A stretch of 34,480 bases of DNA from Chloroflexota bacterium (GTDB taxonomy: Bacteria; Chloroflexota; UBA11872; UBA12225): contig JACQGX010000242.1 in the NCBI GenBank assembly GCA_016199265.1, forward strand, positions 1-34,480, read 5' to 3'. Positions 7,832 through 15,197 of this stretch are shown here, piece by piece (positions within the stretch are counted from its first letter, which is position 1; every line of letters starts with the position of its first letter). A model generated the notes under the pieces. It ran no database searches. It was not told the origin of the DNA and saw nothing but the letters and a program-made list of their open reading frames with translations. The position numbers were made by a program, and so were the translations under genes.

Positions 7832-8980
7832 CTATGCGCTAAGGAGCCTACTGTCCCAAGTCCCAAGTCCCAAGTCCAACGCAGGACACCGGTCATCTTT
7901 GGACTTGGGACTTGGGACTTGGGACTTGGGACAGTACGCGATGTCGACCGCACTTCCCTCGGCGGCCGACCGATACGCCGCCTCGAGGACGCGCAGCGTC
8001 GCCAGGCCGTCTTCGGGAGAGGCGCTTTCGTATCTGTCGAAACGTACGTCGTCGACGAAGAGTTGGTGGTGGAACAGACCACGAGGCTGCTCTGGCTCCA
8101 CCGGCAGATGCTCCCAGCGGCTCCTCCTTTCGCCTCGGCCGGCCCACACTTCGCTATCCGGTGGACGCTGTGAGAGCGCGACCAACCCCTCGCCGGTGTG
8201 CGGCCGGAGCAGGATGCCCCCGCACTCGCCGAAGAGTTCGGTGTTCCACGCCAGCGTACCGGCTTCGGCCGTCCACTGCACTTCGTGGTTGACCAGACGG
8301 CCGTCGGAAAGCGTGTAGTTCATCACCGCAAGCGTATCGACGGGGCGGCCATCGTTCACGTCACGCTCGGCAGGCGGCTTGTTGAACACGTCCATCATCG
8401 CCTGCACGCGGACGATACGGGCGCCGGTGAGATGCTGAATCATGCCGATGCCGTGCGGGCCGATGTCCCAGGTGGCCCCGCGCAGCTCGACGGCGCGCGC
8501 GTAGCTGTTGTGCGTCGCGTTGCGCTGCCGCAGGAACTGCAGCCGGCCGATGGCGCCGTCGCCAAGCAGACGCTTGACAACACGCGTTTCCGGGAAGTAG
8601 TTGTGCATGAAGCTCGTCACCAGGCGGATACCGGCGCGGCGCACCGCCCGGACGATCTCCTCCCCTTCGGCTGCCGAGCCGGTAAGCGGCTTCTGCGTAA
8701 AGACGTGCTTGCCGGCATCGGCGGCCGCCAGGATAACCTCCCGGTGGGTCTCGTACTGCGTAAGAAGGCAGATGGCGTGCACGTCCGGCCGCTCGAGCAG
8801 CCGGCGGTAATCCGTCAAGGCGTGCTCAAAGCCGAACCGCCTGGCGATCTCTTCGGCGCGCCCAGGCGCAACATCGGCCACACCCACCAACCGTGCGCCC
8901 TTAACCGCTGCCAGTGCCGGCAGATGATACCCGACGGCAATCCGCCCGGCACCAACTACTCCAATACCAATAGTCTCCAT
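7832..8980 (-). CDS. Gfo/Idh/MocA oxidoreductase with a repeat-derived C-terminal tail
   Basis: A 382-aa NAD(P)-dependent oxidoreductase. The Rossmann motif IGVVGAGRIAVGYHLPAL is at the N-terminus. The usual EKP is QKP (HVFTQKPL), keeping the Lys, and TWDIGPHGIGMIQHL holds the second-domain His. From about residue 350 the frame enters the heptamer palindrome (7851-7934), which encodes the Ser/Pro/Lys-rich and Leu/Gly-rich tail (QVPSPKSK, LDLGLGTWD) and leads to the stop. The family does not have this tail, so the native 3' end was probably overwritten. The gene lies 39 nt after the DUF1080 gene and 5 nt before the sulfatase. Gfo/Idh plus DUF1080 pairs are known in 3-keto-glycoside metabolism, which I infer here. 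Confidence 0.92.
   Translation of the reverse strand: METIGIGVVGAGRIAVGYHLPALAAVKGARLVGVADVAPGRAEEIARRFGFEHALTDYRRLLERPDVHAICLLTQYETHREVILAAADAGKHVFTQKPLTGSAAEGEEIVRAVRRAGIRLVTSFMHNYFPETRVVKRLLGDGAIGRLQFLRQRNATHNSYARAVELRGATWDIGPHGIGMIQHLTGARIVRVQAMMDVFNKPPAERDVNDGRPVDTLAVMNYTLSDGRLVNHEVQWTAEAGTLAWNTELFGECGGILLRPHTGEGLVALSQRPPDSEVWAGRGERRSRWEHLPVEPEQPRGLFHHQLFVDDVRFDRYESASPEDGLATLRVLEAAYRSAAEGSAVDIAYCPKSQVPSPKSKDDRCPALDLGLGTWDSRLLSA
7851..7934. repeat. Heptamer palindrome (CCCAAGT)n / (ACTTGGG)n
   Basis: The left arm (7851-7878) is CTGTCCCAAGT followed by further CCCAAGT units. The right arm (7900-7934) is its exact reverse complement with one extra 7-bp unit. The spacer of ~21 nt is unrelated. 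Transcripts of either strand could form a long hairpin. It lies inside the 3' end of the Gfo/Idh gene. The outer ends CTGTCCCAAG...CTTGGGACAG resemble the ends of the palindrome at 17361-17563. Confidence 0.93.
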
Positions 8981-9019
8981 AACAGGCCTTCAGAGATTGA
9001 ATGAAACCGCCGGTTTCCA

Positions 9020-9709
9020 CTATTCCGTATCCAATAGACGCAGGCGGATGTTGCGGAAGGCCACCGGGCCGTGGTCGCCTTGCAGTCGCAGCGGGCCGCG
9101 GGGAATGTCCTGGTCGTTCCAAGCGCCGCGCGTCGGGCCGGTGCACTCGAACTTCTCGTGGATCAGCACGCCGTTCTGGAGCACGCGCTCGAAGCGGGCG
9201 TTGGCGATCTTGGTGCCGGAGGCGTCGAACTTCGGCGCGCGGAAGATGACGTCGAAGGACTGCCACTCGCCGGGGGCCTTGGAGGCGTTCGCACGCGGGG
9301 CAGCGCCGTCGTACGGCGTCTGCGTCGCCGCAATCCAGCGGGGGTAGATCGCGCCGCACGATTTGAAGCTCAGCTCCTCTTCGGGCGTCCCCCAGCTATC
9401 GAGAATCTGGATCTCGTACTGGCCCATGAGGTAGACACCCGAGTTCGACTTGGCCGCAACGCAGAACTCGACGTGGAGCTCACAGCTACCGTGCTCGTGC
9501 TCCGTACGGATGTCCGCCGTGCGGCCGTCATCGCCGTTGAGCATGATGCCCGTCCCCGGCTTACCCACCAACAGACGCTCGTTGTCCGGATGCAGCCGCA
9601 CCGCACCGACGACTTTCCACTTGTGGTCCGGGGCATCCTGGCCCCGGCCGGTCCGGCCGCGCCACCCGTTCAGCGTCTTGCCGTCAAAGAGTTCGATCCA
9701 GTCGCTCAT
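9020..9709 (-). CDS. DUF1080 / 3-keto-disaccharide hydrolase family protein
   Basis: A 229-aa protein of the PF06439 concanavalin-like fold. The start WIELFDGKTLNGWRG is the family hallmark. FYVAAKSNSGVYLMGQYE-type residues (AAKSNSGVYLMGQYEIQI) line the sheet, and GPLRLQGDHGPVAFRNIRL closes it. Characterised relatives cleave 3-keto-glycosides or 3-keto-disaccharides after C3 oxidation. The ATG at 9709 has GGAAGGAG 7 nt upstream; the frame is open further upstream, but without similarity. There is no obvious signal peptide, unlike many secreted homologues, so a cytoplasmic role next to the Gfo/Idh enzyme is likely. It sits 39 nt upstream of that gene and 164 nt after DUF2848. Confidence 0.9.
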   Translation of the reverse strand: MSDWIELFDGKTLNGWRGRTGRGQDAPDHKWKVVGAVRLHPDNERLLVGKPGTGIMLNGDDGRTADIRTEHEHGSCELHVEFCVAAKSNSGVYLMGQYEIQILDSWGTPEEELSFKSCGAIYPRWIAATQTPYDGAAPRANASKAPGEWQSFDVIFRAPKFDASGTKIANARFERVLQNGVLIHEKFECTGPTRGAWNDQDIPRGPLRLQGDHGPVAFRNIRLRLLDTE

Positions 9710-9779
9710 AGTCTCCTTCCATTTCTCGCCGTCCCGCCAATTTGCTGCCATGCACAAGGGCAAGCAGTCGCGAGCGTGC

Positions 9780-9801
9780 AGCGTACAGGGTAACGTACGC
9801 T
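9780..9801 (-). terminator. Short hairpin between DUF2848 and DUF1080 genes
   Basis: AGCGTAC (9780-9786) and GTACGCT (9795-9801) form a 7-bp stem with an 8-nt loop in the 164-bp gap downstream of the DUF2848 gene. It may separate the monooxygenase/DUF2848 pair from the DUF1080/Gfo-Idh/sulfatase trio. There is no T-run, so this is weak evidence. Confidence 0.3.
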
Positions 9802-9873
9802 GCCGCTTGAGTGGGTCCAGCACTACGTCGATGCGCTGCCGAACGGCCGCGACGAAGGCTCTCGCGGAGGAGT

Positions 9874-10575
9874 TCAACGAACGCTTCGCCCGCCGTCTTT
9901 GAGCGCCACCTCGTAGCCACAGCGCAGGGAACGACGAAGCCTCGGGTCGTGGAGCTCGACCTCGAAGCGCTGCCCGTAGACGGCATCCCCGTTCGTCGGC
10001 AGCGTGCCACCAAAGACGATCCGCCCGCGGAGATCGCCGTGTCCGGCCGACGCCAGCGCACCCAGCAGGTCCTCGACACGGAGCAATGCACCCAATCGTC
10101 CCTCTTGATACAGGCGGCGGCCGCCGGCGTCGGTGACCCAGGAGCGGAGCTCGATCTGGTCCCAATGCCCGTTTACGTCGTCGTAACGCCACACCTCCCG
10201 GCTGATCGGCTTGGGGCACATGCGCTTGGCCTCGTCGACGCTGATCGCCTCCTGCGCGCGGTCGGTGTGGTCGCTCCCTACGCCGACAAGCAGCCCGTGC
10301 TCGCTCGGAATGAGGTAGAACTCGGCCTCACCAGACGTGTGTTGGCCGGCCACGACGATCCGCGGCTCCGTCGTGACCAGCTCGGGCGCGACGACGTAAA
10401 CGGCCGGGACGCGGTCCGGCGCAGGGACGCCCAGCTTGGCCAGCTCGTGGATGTGCTGAAGCACCTGCTCCTGGTTGCGCCCCGTGTAGCCCGCCAGCAG
10501 CACTTGCTGGATATGGACGGCTTCGGTCCACTTGGCGCCATCGGCGGCCTGCACCGTCAGAGACAGGCGTTTCAC
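9874..10575 (-). CDS. DUF2848 family protein (FAH-like)
   Basis: A 233-aa protein recognised as DUF2848 (PF11010) from EHGLLVGVGSDHTDR and the CPKPISREVWRYDDV segment that follows. The family is thought to be distantly related to fumarylacetoacetate-hydrolase-fold enzymes; no reaction is established as far as I know. The ATG at 10575 overlaps the stop of the upstream HpaB-type monooxygenase by 4 bp (ATGA), implying coupled translation and a shared pathway. A plausible inferred role is hydrolysis or isomerisation of the product of that hydroxylase or of a later ring-cleavage product. Confidence 0.85.
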   Translation of the reverse strand: MKRLSLTVQAADGAKWTEAVHIQQVLLAGYTGRNQEQVLQHIHELAKLGVPAPDRVPAVYVVAPELVTTEPRIVVAGQHTSGEAEFYLIPSEHGLLVGVGSDHTDRAQEAISVDEAKRMCPKPISREVWRYDDVNGHWDQIELRSWVTDAGGRRLYQEGRLGALLRVEDLLGALASAGHGDLRGRIVFGGTLPTNGDAVYGQRFEVELHDPRLRRSLRCGYEVALKDGGRSVR

Positions 10576-12041
10576 AGTTCGTTCGCCTCCGTAGCCGACG
10601 TGAGATCGTAGGTACGAAGGAACGAGTCCACCAGCCCGGTCGCCTCCTCGTAGCCGTAGTTCCGGTAGGCGTATCCCTTCGAGACGTACGGCGCACCCGC
10701 GTAGAACATCTCGTACTGGTGATGCCGGCTGCCGAACTCCGAGCCGGCTAGATCCCAGGCCAGCTTGAAGAGCTTGATCCGCTCCTCCGCGGACACGCCG
10801 GTGGACCGCACGTAGCGCCGGACATCTGCCTGAGTTTCAGGGTCGACGAGCTCCTTGTACGAGTCGGGCACCTGAATGACGCCGCCGCCGGCGAGCTGGC
10901 GCAAGAGATGTACGGCCCGCGGATACAGCTCCGCCTGCAGGCCCATGGCCCCGTACAGGAACCGCGAATTGGGTCGTGCCACGCCGTTGTCGTCAATCAC
11001 GCACGACGCCTCAGCGGCGAGCACCATCCCTTCCACAACGGCGGCGAGCGAGGCAAGCTCCCCGAGCGTCTCCTGCACCGATGGAATGGCGTCGATGCGA
11101 TTCATCGCCGCGATCTTTCGCGCGATTCCGATGAGGAACTTCAGCTTGGTCACGAGCCGAATCTGCGCCTGCGTGTTGCCCAGGACGTGCGCCGCCGTGG
11201 CAAAGAACTGCGCGCGCGTCATCTCGACGTCGCGGTAGACGAAGACGTTCTCCCAGGGTACGAACACGTCGTCGAACACCACCAGCGCATCCGTCTCGTC
11301 AAACTGGGTGGAGAGCGGGTAGTCAAACACGCTCGGTTGGCCGGCGGCGTACGGGCGGCGCGGATACAACTTCAGCCCCGGCGTCGCCACGGAAGTGACA
11401 AACGACAAAGCGTAGTCTTCGTCGCCGGGCCGGAGCGGGACGATGCAGCTCACAAAGAGGTAGTTCGAGATCGCCGCCGCCGTGCCGAGCATCTGCGCGC
11501 CGCGAATGACGATGCCGCCGTCGCGCTCGGCGCACACCCCGGCCTGGAGAAACGGCTCCTCCTGGCCCTGCGCCGTCGTGCTGCGGTCAATCTGCGGCGG
11601 GATGATGACGTAGCTCACGTACAGGTCCTGTTCGACCACTTGCCGATAGAACCGTGACACGTTCTCGCCGAATTCGCGCCGTCCACGCGCGAAGAACTCC
11701 GGCGCGCTGGCGAACCCCGCCAGAAAGCTGCCGACGTGATCGGGCCCGCGGCCGACGAGTCCGTTCGTCCGCCGCGCCCAGCACGAGATGGCTTCGCGGC
11801 GGCGCCGCAGGTCGTCCGCGCTCCGCGGAATCATGAACACGGCGTTGGCGTCACCGCCAATCTCCGTCGATCTGTAGATCATCCCGTTCGCCGGATCGAG
11901 CGCCATATCGTAGAGCGACGCGATCGTGCGGACGACGCCGCGGAACGCCGGATGCTCCGGCACATCGCGCACGCGCTCGCCGCCCAGGTAGATACACCGC
12001 TCATCACATAGTGACTCGACGTACTGGCGTCCGGTCCTCAT
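10572..12041 (-). CDS. 4-hydroxyphenylacetate 3-monooxygenase (HpaB/PvcC)-type flavin hydroxylase
   Basis: A 489-aa two-component FADH2-dependent monooxygenase large subunit. It begins RTGRQYVESLCDERCIYLGG and has the signature RTNGLVGRGPDHVGSFLAGF near residues 90-110. A middle acyl-CoA-dehydrogenase-like barrel includes QIDRSTTAQ, DDVFVPWENVFVYRD and the helix NRIDAIPSVQETLGELAS. A C-terminal bundle includes LRQLAGGGVIQVPDS. The Cys/His ligands of the related 4-hydroxybutyryl-CoA dehydratase are not seen, so hydroxylase is favoured. It would ortho-hydroxylate a phenolic substrate. The flavin reductase partner (HpaC type) is absent from the window. First gene of the minus-strand group; it overlaps DUF2848 by 4 bp. 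Confidence 0.88.
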   Translation of the reverse strand: MRTGRQYVESLCDERCIYLGGERVRDVPEHPAFRGVVRTIASLYDMALDPANGMIYRSTEIGGDANAVFMIPRSADDLRRRREAISCWARRTNGLVGRGPDHVGSFLAGFASAPEFFARGRREFGENVSRFYRQVVEQDLYVSYVIIPPQIDRSTTAQGQEEPFLQAGVCAERDGGIVIRGAQMLGTAAAISNYLFVSCIVPLRPGDEDYALSFVTSVATPGLKLYPRRPYAAGQPSVFDYPLSTQFDETDALVVFDDVFVPWENVFVYRDVEMTRAQFFATAAHVLGNTQAQIRLVTKLKFLIGIARKIAAMNRIDAIPSVQETLGELASLAAVVEGMVLAAEASCVIDDNGVARPNSRFLYGAMGLQAELYPRAVHLLRQLAGGGVIQVPDSYKELVDPETQADVRRYVRSTGVSAEERIKLFKLAWDLAGSEFGSRHHQYEMFYAGAPYVSKGYAYRNYGYEEATGLVDSFLRTYDLTSATEANEL

Positions 12042-12182
12042 CTTGGCCCTCAGATCGTCACAGGAGCCGCTGTGCCGCTGGTGTCGCCGCCAACGCGCCG
12101 CGCTCGTGCTCTTTCATGCTACACGGTGGTACGCTACACGTCACATGTCTACGAAATGCGAGAAGCCGATCAAGAACGGCCG

Positions 12183-12482
12183 ATGAGGAGCAGGACACGC
12201 AGGGTCTTGGAGTTGCTCGGCGGTGACGCGGCAAAGGCAAAGGAAGCATCGCCGTTCTGGCGTGCCGACGAGACCGCCGCCGCCACGCTCTTGCTCCACG
12301 GCGACGCGGACGTGACGGTGCCGCACGCACAATCCGTCTCGTACCACCACCGGCTGCGCGAGTTGGGGGTGCGATCTGAGCTCTACACCGAACCGGGCGC
12401 GGTGCACGGGTACTTCAATCGCTCACCGTACTTTGAGCGCACGGTGCCGGTCATGGAGCAGTTTCTCCTAAGGGAGCTTTAG
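12183..12482 (+). pseudogene. Alpha/beta-hydrolase C-terminal remnant
   Basis: The frame encodes the last ~90 residues of an esterase/lipase-type alpha/beta hydrolase: TLLLHGDADVTVPHAQS with the catalytic-Asp region, GVRSELYTEPGAVHGYFN with the catalytic His, then PVMEQFLLREL. The N-terminal half with the HGGGF oxyanion loop and GxSxG nucleophile is missing; upstream sequence (12042-12182) shows no match in any frame. It is thus a 5'-truncated relic. A complete hydrolase of the same superfamily lies 0.5 kb downstream (12972), so loss after duplication or insertion is possible. Confidence 0.7.
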
Positions 12483-12547
12483 GAGCCAGCCCGTATCGAG
12501 GTTTCCCACAGACTCGCACGAACGCGACCACGAATTGGGAACGAATA

Positions 12548-12928
12548 GTGTCAAAGCCGGAGTACGAGTTCTTTGATCCCCTGACGGCGCCGCATCTGTC
12601 GTGGCGCCCCGTCGCGGGTGACGCCACCGGCCAACTGCAGGAGATGATCCTCAGCAACGATCCCGAGACCGGCGAGTTCACCCGGCTGTTACGGTTCCCG
12701 CCGGGTACCGACACCTCACCTAACGGCACGCTGGCACATGACGTCTGGGAAGAGGTCTGGATCGTCGATGGTGCGCTGCACGATCTGCGCCTGGACCATA
12801 CGTATAGCAAAGGAATGTACGCCTGCCGGCCGCCTGGCATGCCACACGGCCCCTGGCGATCCGACGATGGCTGCCTCACCTTCGAGGTGCGCTACCGCCG
12901 ATCAAACGAAGCCGATGCTGCCTCATAA
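12548..12928 (+). CDS. Small cupin-domain protein (ChrR-like)
   Basis: A 126-aa single-domain cupin. GTLAHDVWEEVWIVDGALHDL gives the first cupin motif (H...E.E) and CRPPGMPHGPWRSDDG the second (PxxxPHGP). Stand-alone cupins of this kind bind a metal and may act as small dioxygenases, isomerases or sensors; the substrate is unknown. The GTG at 12548 follows a weak GGGAACGA. It precedes the alpha/beta hydrolase by about 40 nt, and the two are probably co-transcribed. Both sit between two aromatic-degradation groups on the opposite strand. Confidence 0.8.
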   Translation: MSKPEYEFFDPLTAPHLSWRPVAGDATGQLQEMILSNDPETGEFTRLLRFPPGTDTSPNGTLAHDVWEEVWIVDGALHDLRLDHTYSKGMYACRPPGMPHGPWRSDDGCLTFEVRYRRSNEADAAS

Positions 12929-12971
12929 TCATCTCCGTAACTTTGCTGAACAACTGGAGCTGAGAGACTCG

Positions 12972-13850
12972 ATGCAAGCACCCATCCTCCCACCGCCAAC
13001 GTTTGAGAACGTGCCGTACGGGCCGCACGAGCGTAACGCGCTCGACGTGTGGCTGCCTAGGTCGCCGAGGTCGGCCGGGCCGGAGAGCCCGGACGGGCCG
13101 CTTCCGCTGGTGATCTACATTCATGGCGGCGGCTTTCGCCAGGGCGACAAGCGGAGCCTTGGCCTGGTCCAGCTCGAGCAGTGGCTGGGCGCCGGGTTCG
13201 CGGTCGCGGCGATCAATTACCGGCTGTCACAGCACGCGCCGTATCCGGCGCAGGTACTGGACAGCGCGCGGGCCGTCCAGTACCTGCGCAAGAGGGCGCC
13301 GGAGTGGAATCTCGACCCCAATCGGTTCGCCGCGAGCGGCGGGTCGGCAGGCGGGGGCATCTCGCTCTGGCTGGGGTTCCGCGATGACTTGGCGGACCCG
13401 CACAGCGACGATCCGGCGGCGCGCCAATCGACGCGACTCTCGTGCATGCTCGTGCGGAACACGCAGTCGTCGTACGATCTGCGCTTCATCAAGCAGATCA
13501 TCCCCGGCGCGGCCTACCGGCACCCGGCGCTGATCCAGTTGTTCGATCTTGGTCCGGGGGAGATCGACGCGCCGCCGCCAGAGAAGGCCCGCCTATTCGA
13601 AGAGTCGTCGCCGATCAACTACGTCACGGCGGACGACCCGCCGGTCTACATGACGTACCGGCAGGAGAACGTGCCGCTCCCGCCCGACGCCGACGAGGGC
13701 ACAGGCATCCACCACCCCACCTTCGGCGAGGTCCTCAAAGCGAAGCTCGACGCGCTCGGCATCGAGTGCACCGTACGCTGCGGCGTGACCGGCCCCGGCG
13801 ACCCCGCCGAGATCGCCTTCCTGCGCAGATACCTGGTTGGCCACAGGTAG
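12972..13850 (+). CDS. Alpha/beta hydrolase (BD-FAE / esterase-lipase type)
   Basis: A 292-aa esterase-like enzyme. VIYIHGGGFRQGDKRSL is the oxyanion-hole loop, ASGGSAGGGISLWLGF contains the nucleophile Ser in GGSAG, and the C-terminal section carries candidate Asp (PPDADEGTG) and His (IHHPTFGEVL) residues. Homologues commonly begin near PTFENVPYGPHERNALDVW, so the ATG at 12972 (GGAG ~12 nt upstream) is favoured. An alternative ATG at 12915 would overlap the cupin gene. It could deacylate an ester substrate of the neighbouring aromatic pathway. It converges on the homogentisate operon. Confidence 0.85.
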   Translation: MQAPILPPPTFENVPYGPHERNALDVWLPRSPRSAGPESPDGPLPLVIYIHGGGFRQGDKRSLGLVQLEQWLGAGFAVAAINYRLSQHAPYPAQVLDSARAVQYLRKRAPEWNLDPNRFAASGGSAGGGISLWLGFRDDLADPHSDDPAARQSTRLSCMLVRNTQSSYDLRFIKQIIPGAAYRHPALIQLFDLGPGEIDAPPPEKARLFEESSPINYVTADDPPVYMTYRQENVPLPPDADEGTGIHHPTFGEVLKAKLDALGIECTVRCGVTGPGDPAEIAFLRRYLVGHR

Positions 13851-13851
13851 T

Positions 13852-14004
13852 TGGCCACAGTGAGCACAGCGTTCACAGCGAGTGAAGCCGCAGGCCGGCA
13901 TTTACCTGCAATGCAAACCGCAGTTCCGATACAGTGGTGGCTTCTACTGCACTGAGGTACTCAAAGCACTGCCTACTCTGTGAACTCTGTGATCTCTGCG
14001 GCTA
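13852..14004. repeat. Imperfect inverted repeat between convergent genes
   Basis: The segment 13852-13879 and the reverse complement of 13977-14004 agree at about 22 of 28 positions. Both carry CACAG/TTCACAG motifs, the short dispersed repeat type also seen at 317-347. The right arm overlaps the stop codon of the homogentisate dioxygenase gene, and the left begins just after the hydrolase stop. It may act as a long-loop bidirectional terminator or may simply be two repeat copies in opposite orientation. Confidence 0.55.
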
Positions 14005-15168
14005 ATGACCTCCCGGCAGCCAGGAGTACATGTAGTTAGGGTCTTCCAGCTCGGTCGCCTGCTTGGAGACGCGGAGCGGGCGGAAGGTGTCCATCATGAC
14101 GGCCAGTTCCTCGGTGCGATCCTTGCCCAAGCTGGACTCGACCGCACCCGGATGCGGCCCGTGCGGCAGGCCGCTGGGGTGGAGCGTGAGCGACGCGACC
14201 TCGACGCCGCGCCGGCTCATGAAGTTGCCGTGCACGTAGTAGATCACCTCGTCGCTGTCGACGTTGCTGTGGTTGTACGGCACCGGGATGGCCAGCGGGT
14301 GGTAGTCGAACATGCGCGGCACGAACGAGCAGATGACGAAACCCGGCCCCTGGAACGTCTGGTGCACCGGCGGAGGCTGGTGGATGCGCCCGGTGATCGG
14401 CTCGAAGTCGCCGATGTTGAACGCCCAGGGGTACAGATACCCGTCCCAGCCCACAACGTCCAGCGGATGGTGGTCGAAGAAGTGCGACGTGATCCGGTTG
14501 TGCGCCCAGACGCGCACCTCGAACTCGCCCCGCTCGTCGTGCGGCGTCAGGTCCTGCGGCGGCCGGATGTCCCGCTCGCAGTACGGCGAATGCTCGAGCA
14601 ACTGGCCGTGCTCGTTCCGGTACCGCTTGGGCGTTTCGACCGGCCCCATCGACTCGAACGCCAGCAGCCGGTGCTCGATGCCGCCCTCCGGCAGCATGCG
14701 CCAGGTAGTGCCGATCGGGATGACCAGGTAGTCGCCTTCGTCGTAGGGGAGCGTCCCAAAGCTGGTTTCCAGTACGCCGCGCCCGGTATGCACGAAGAGC
14801 ACCTCATCCTCTTCGCCGTTGCGGTAGAAGTACGACATCGGCTCGGCCGGGAGCACGATCGACATCGTCACGTCCTGGTTGCCGAAGAGCGGCACCCGAC
14901 CGGTGACCACGTCCCCGCTTGGAGGTAGCCCTGCCGTCTTCACCAACCGGTGCCGCAAGGCGCCCGGTTCTTCCCACGTACGCACGACCTCGCCGCGATC
15001 CTCGACGCGGCGCACCGCCGTCGGAGGATTGATGTGATACAAGATCGACTGGATTCCCGAGAACCCCCGTACCCCCATCACCTGCTCGCGATACAGACTG
15101 CCATCCGGCTGGCGGAACTGCGTATGACGCTTCGGCGGCACCTTGCCGCGACGGACGTAGTAGGGCAT
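14002..15168 (-). CDS. hmgA: Homogentisate 1,2-dioxygenase
   Basis: A 388-aa cupin-fold Fe(II) dioxygenase that opens the ring of homogentisate to maleylacetoacetate. The N-terminal part includes PPKRHTQFRQPDGSLY and INPPTAVRRVE. A central cupin includes NGEEDEVLFVHTGRG. The C-terminal iron site is VPYNHSNVDSDEVIYY (His and Glu), followed by LPHGPHPGA (His), matching the His-Glu-His ligands of the family. It is shorter than the ~440-aa human/Pseudomonas type, as in many bacterial relatives. It is the third gene after HPPD and the FAH-family gene, with a 29-bp gap. Confidence 0.95.
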   Translation of the reverse strand: MPYYVRRGKVPPKRHTQFRQPDGSLYREQVMGVRGFSGIQSILYHINPPTAVRRVEDRGEVVRTWEEPGALRHRLVKTAGLPPSGDVVTGRVPLFGNQDVTMSIVLPAEPMSYFYRNGEEDEVLFVHTGRGVLETSFGTLPYDEGDYLVIPIGTTWRMLPEGGIEHRLLAFESMGPVETPKRYRNEHGQLLEHSPYCERDIRPPQDLTPHDERGEFEVRVWAHNRITSHFFDHHPLDVVGWDGYLYPWAFNIGDFEPITGRIHQPPPVHQTFQGPGFVICSFVPRMFDYHPLAIPVPYNHSNVDSDEVIYYVHGNFMSRRGVEVASLTLHPSGLPHGPHPGAVESSLGKDRTEELAVMMDTFRPLRVSKQATELEDPNYMYSWLPGGH

Positions 15169-15197
15169 TCTGATCTACCTTCCTTCCGTTACGAATG

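Noticed and set aside
9805-9902. Plus-strand fragment ending ALAEEFNERFARRL, possible C-terminus of a lost gene
   Set aside because: It is short, has no recognisable family and overlaps the end of the DUF2848 gene; chance cannot be excluded.
9811-10611. 266-codon plus-strand frame opposite DUF2848
   Set aside because: The minus frame matches DUF2848 and overlaps the upstream gene by 4 bp; the plus frame is compositionally a shadow.
10572-12041. 4-hydroxybutyryl-CoA dehydratase instead of monooxygenase
   Set aside because: The Cys/His cluster ligands of the dehydratase are not visible, while the hydroxylase-type RxPDH segment is.
14005-14928. 307-codon plus-strand frame opposite homogentisate dioxygenase
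   Set aside because: Antisense shadow of a clearly identified enzyme, with no domain and no ribosome site.
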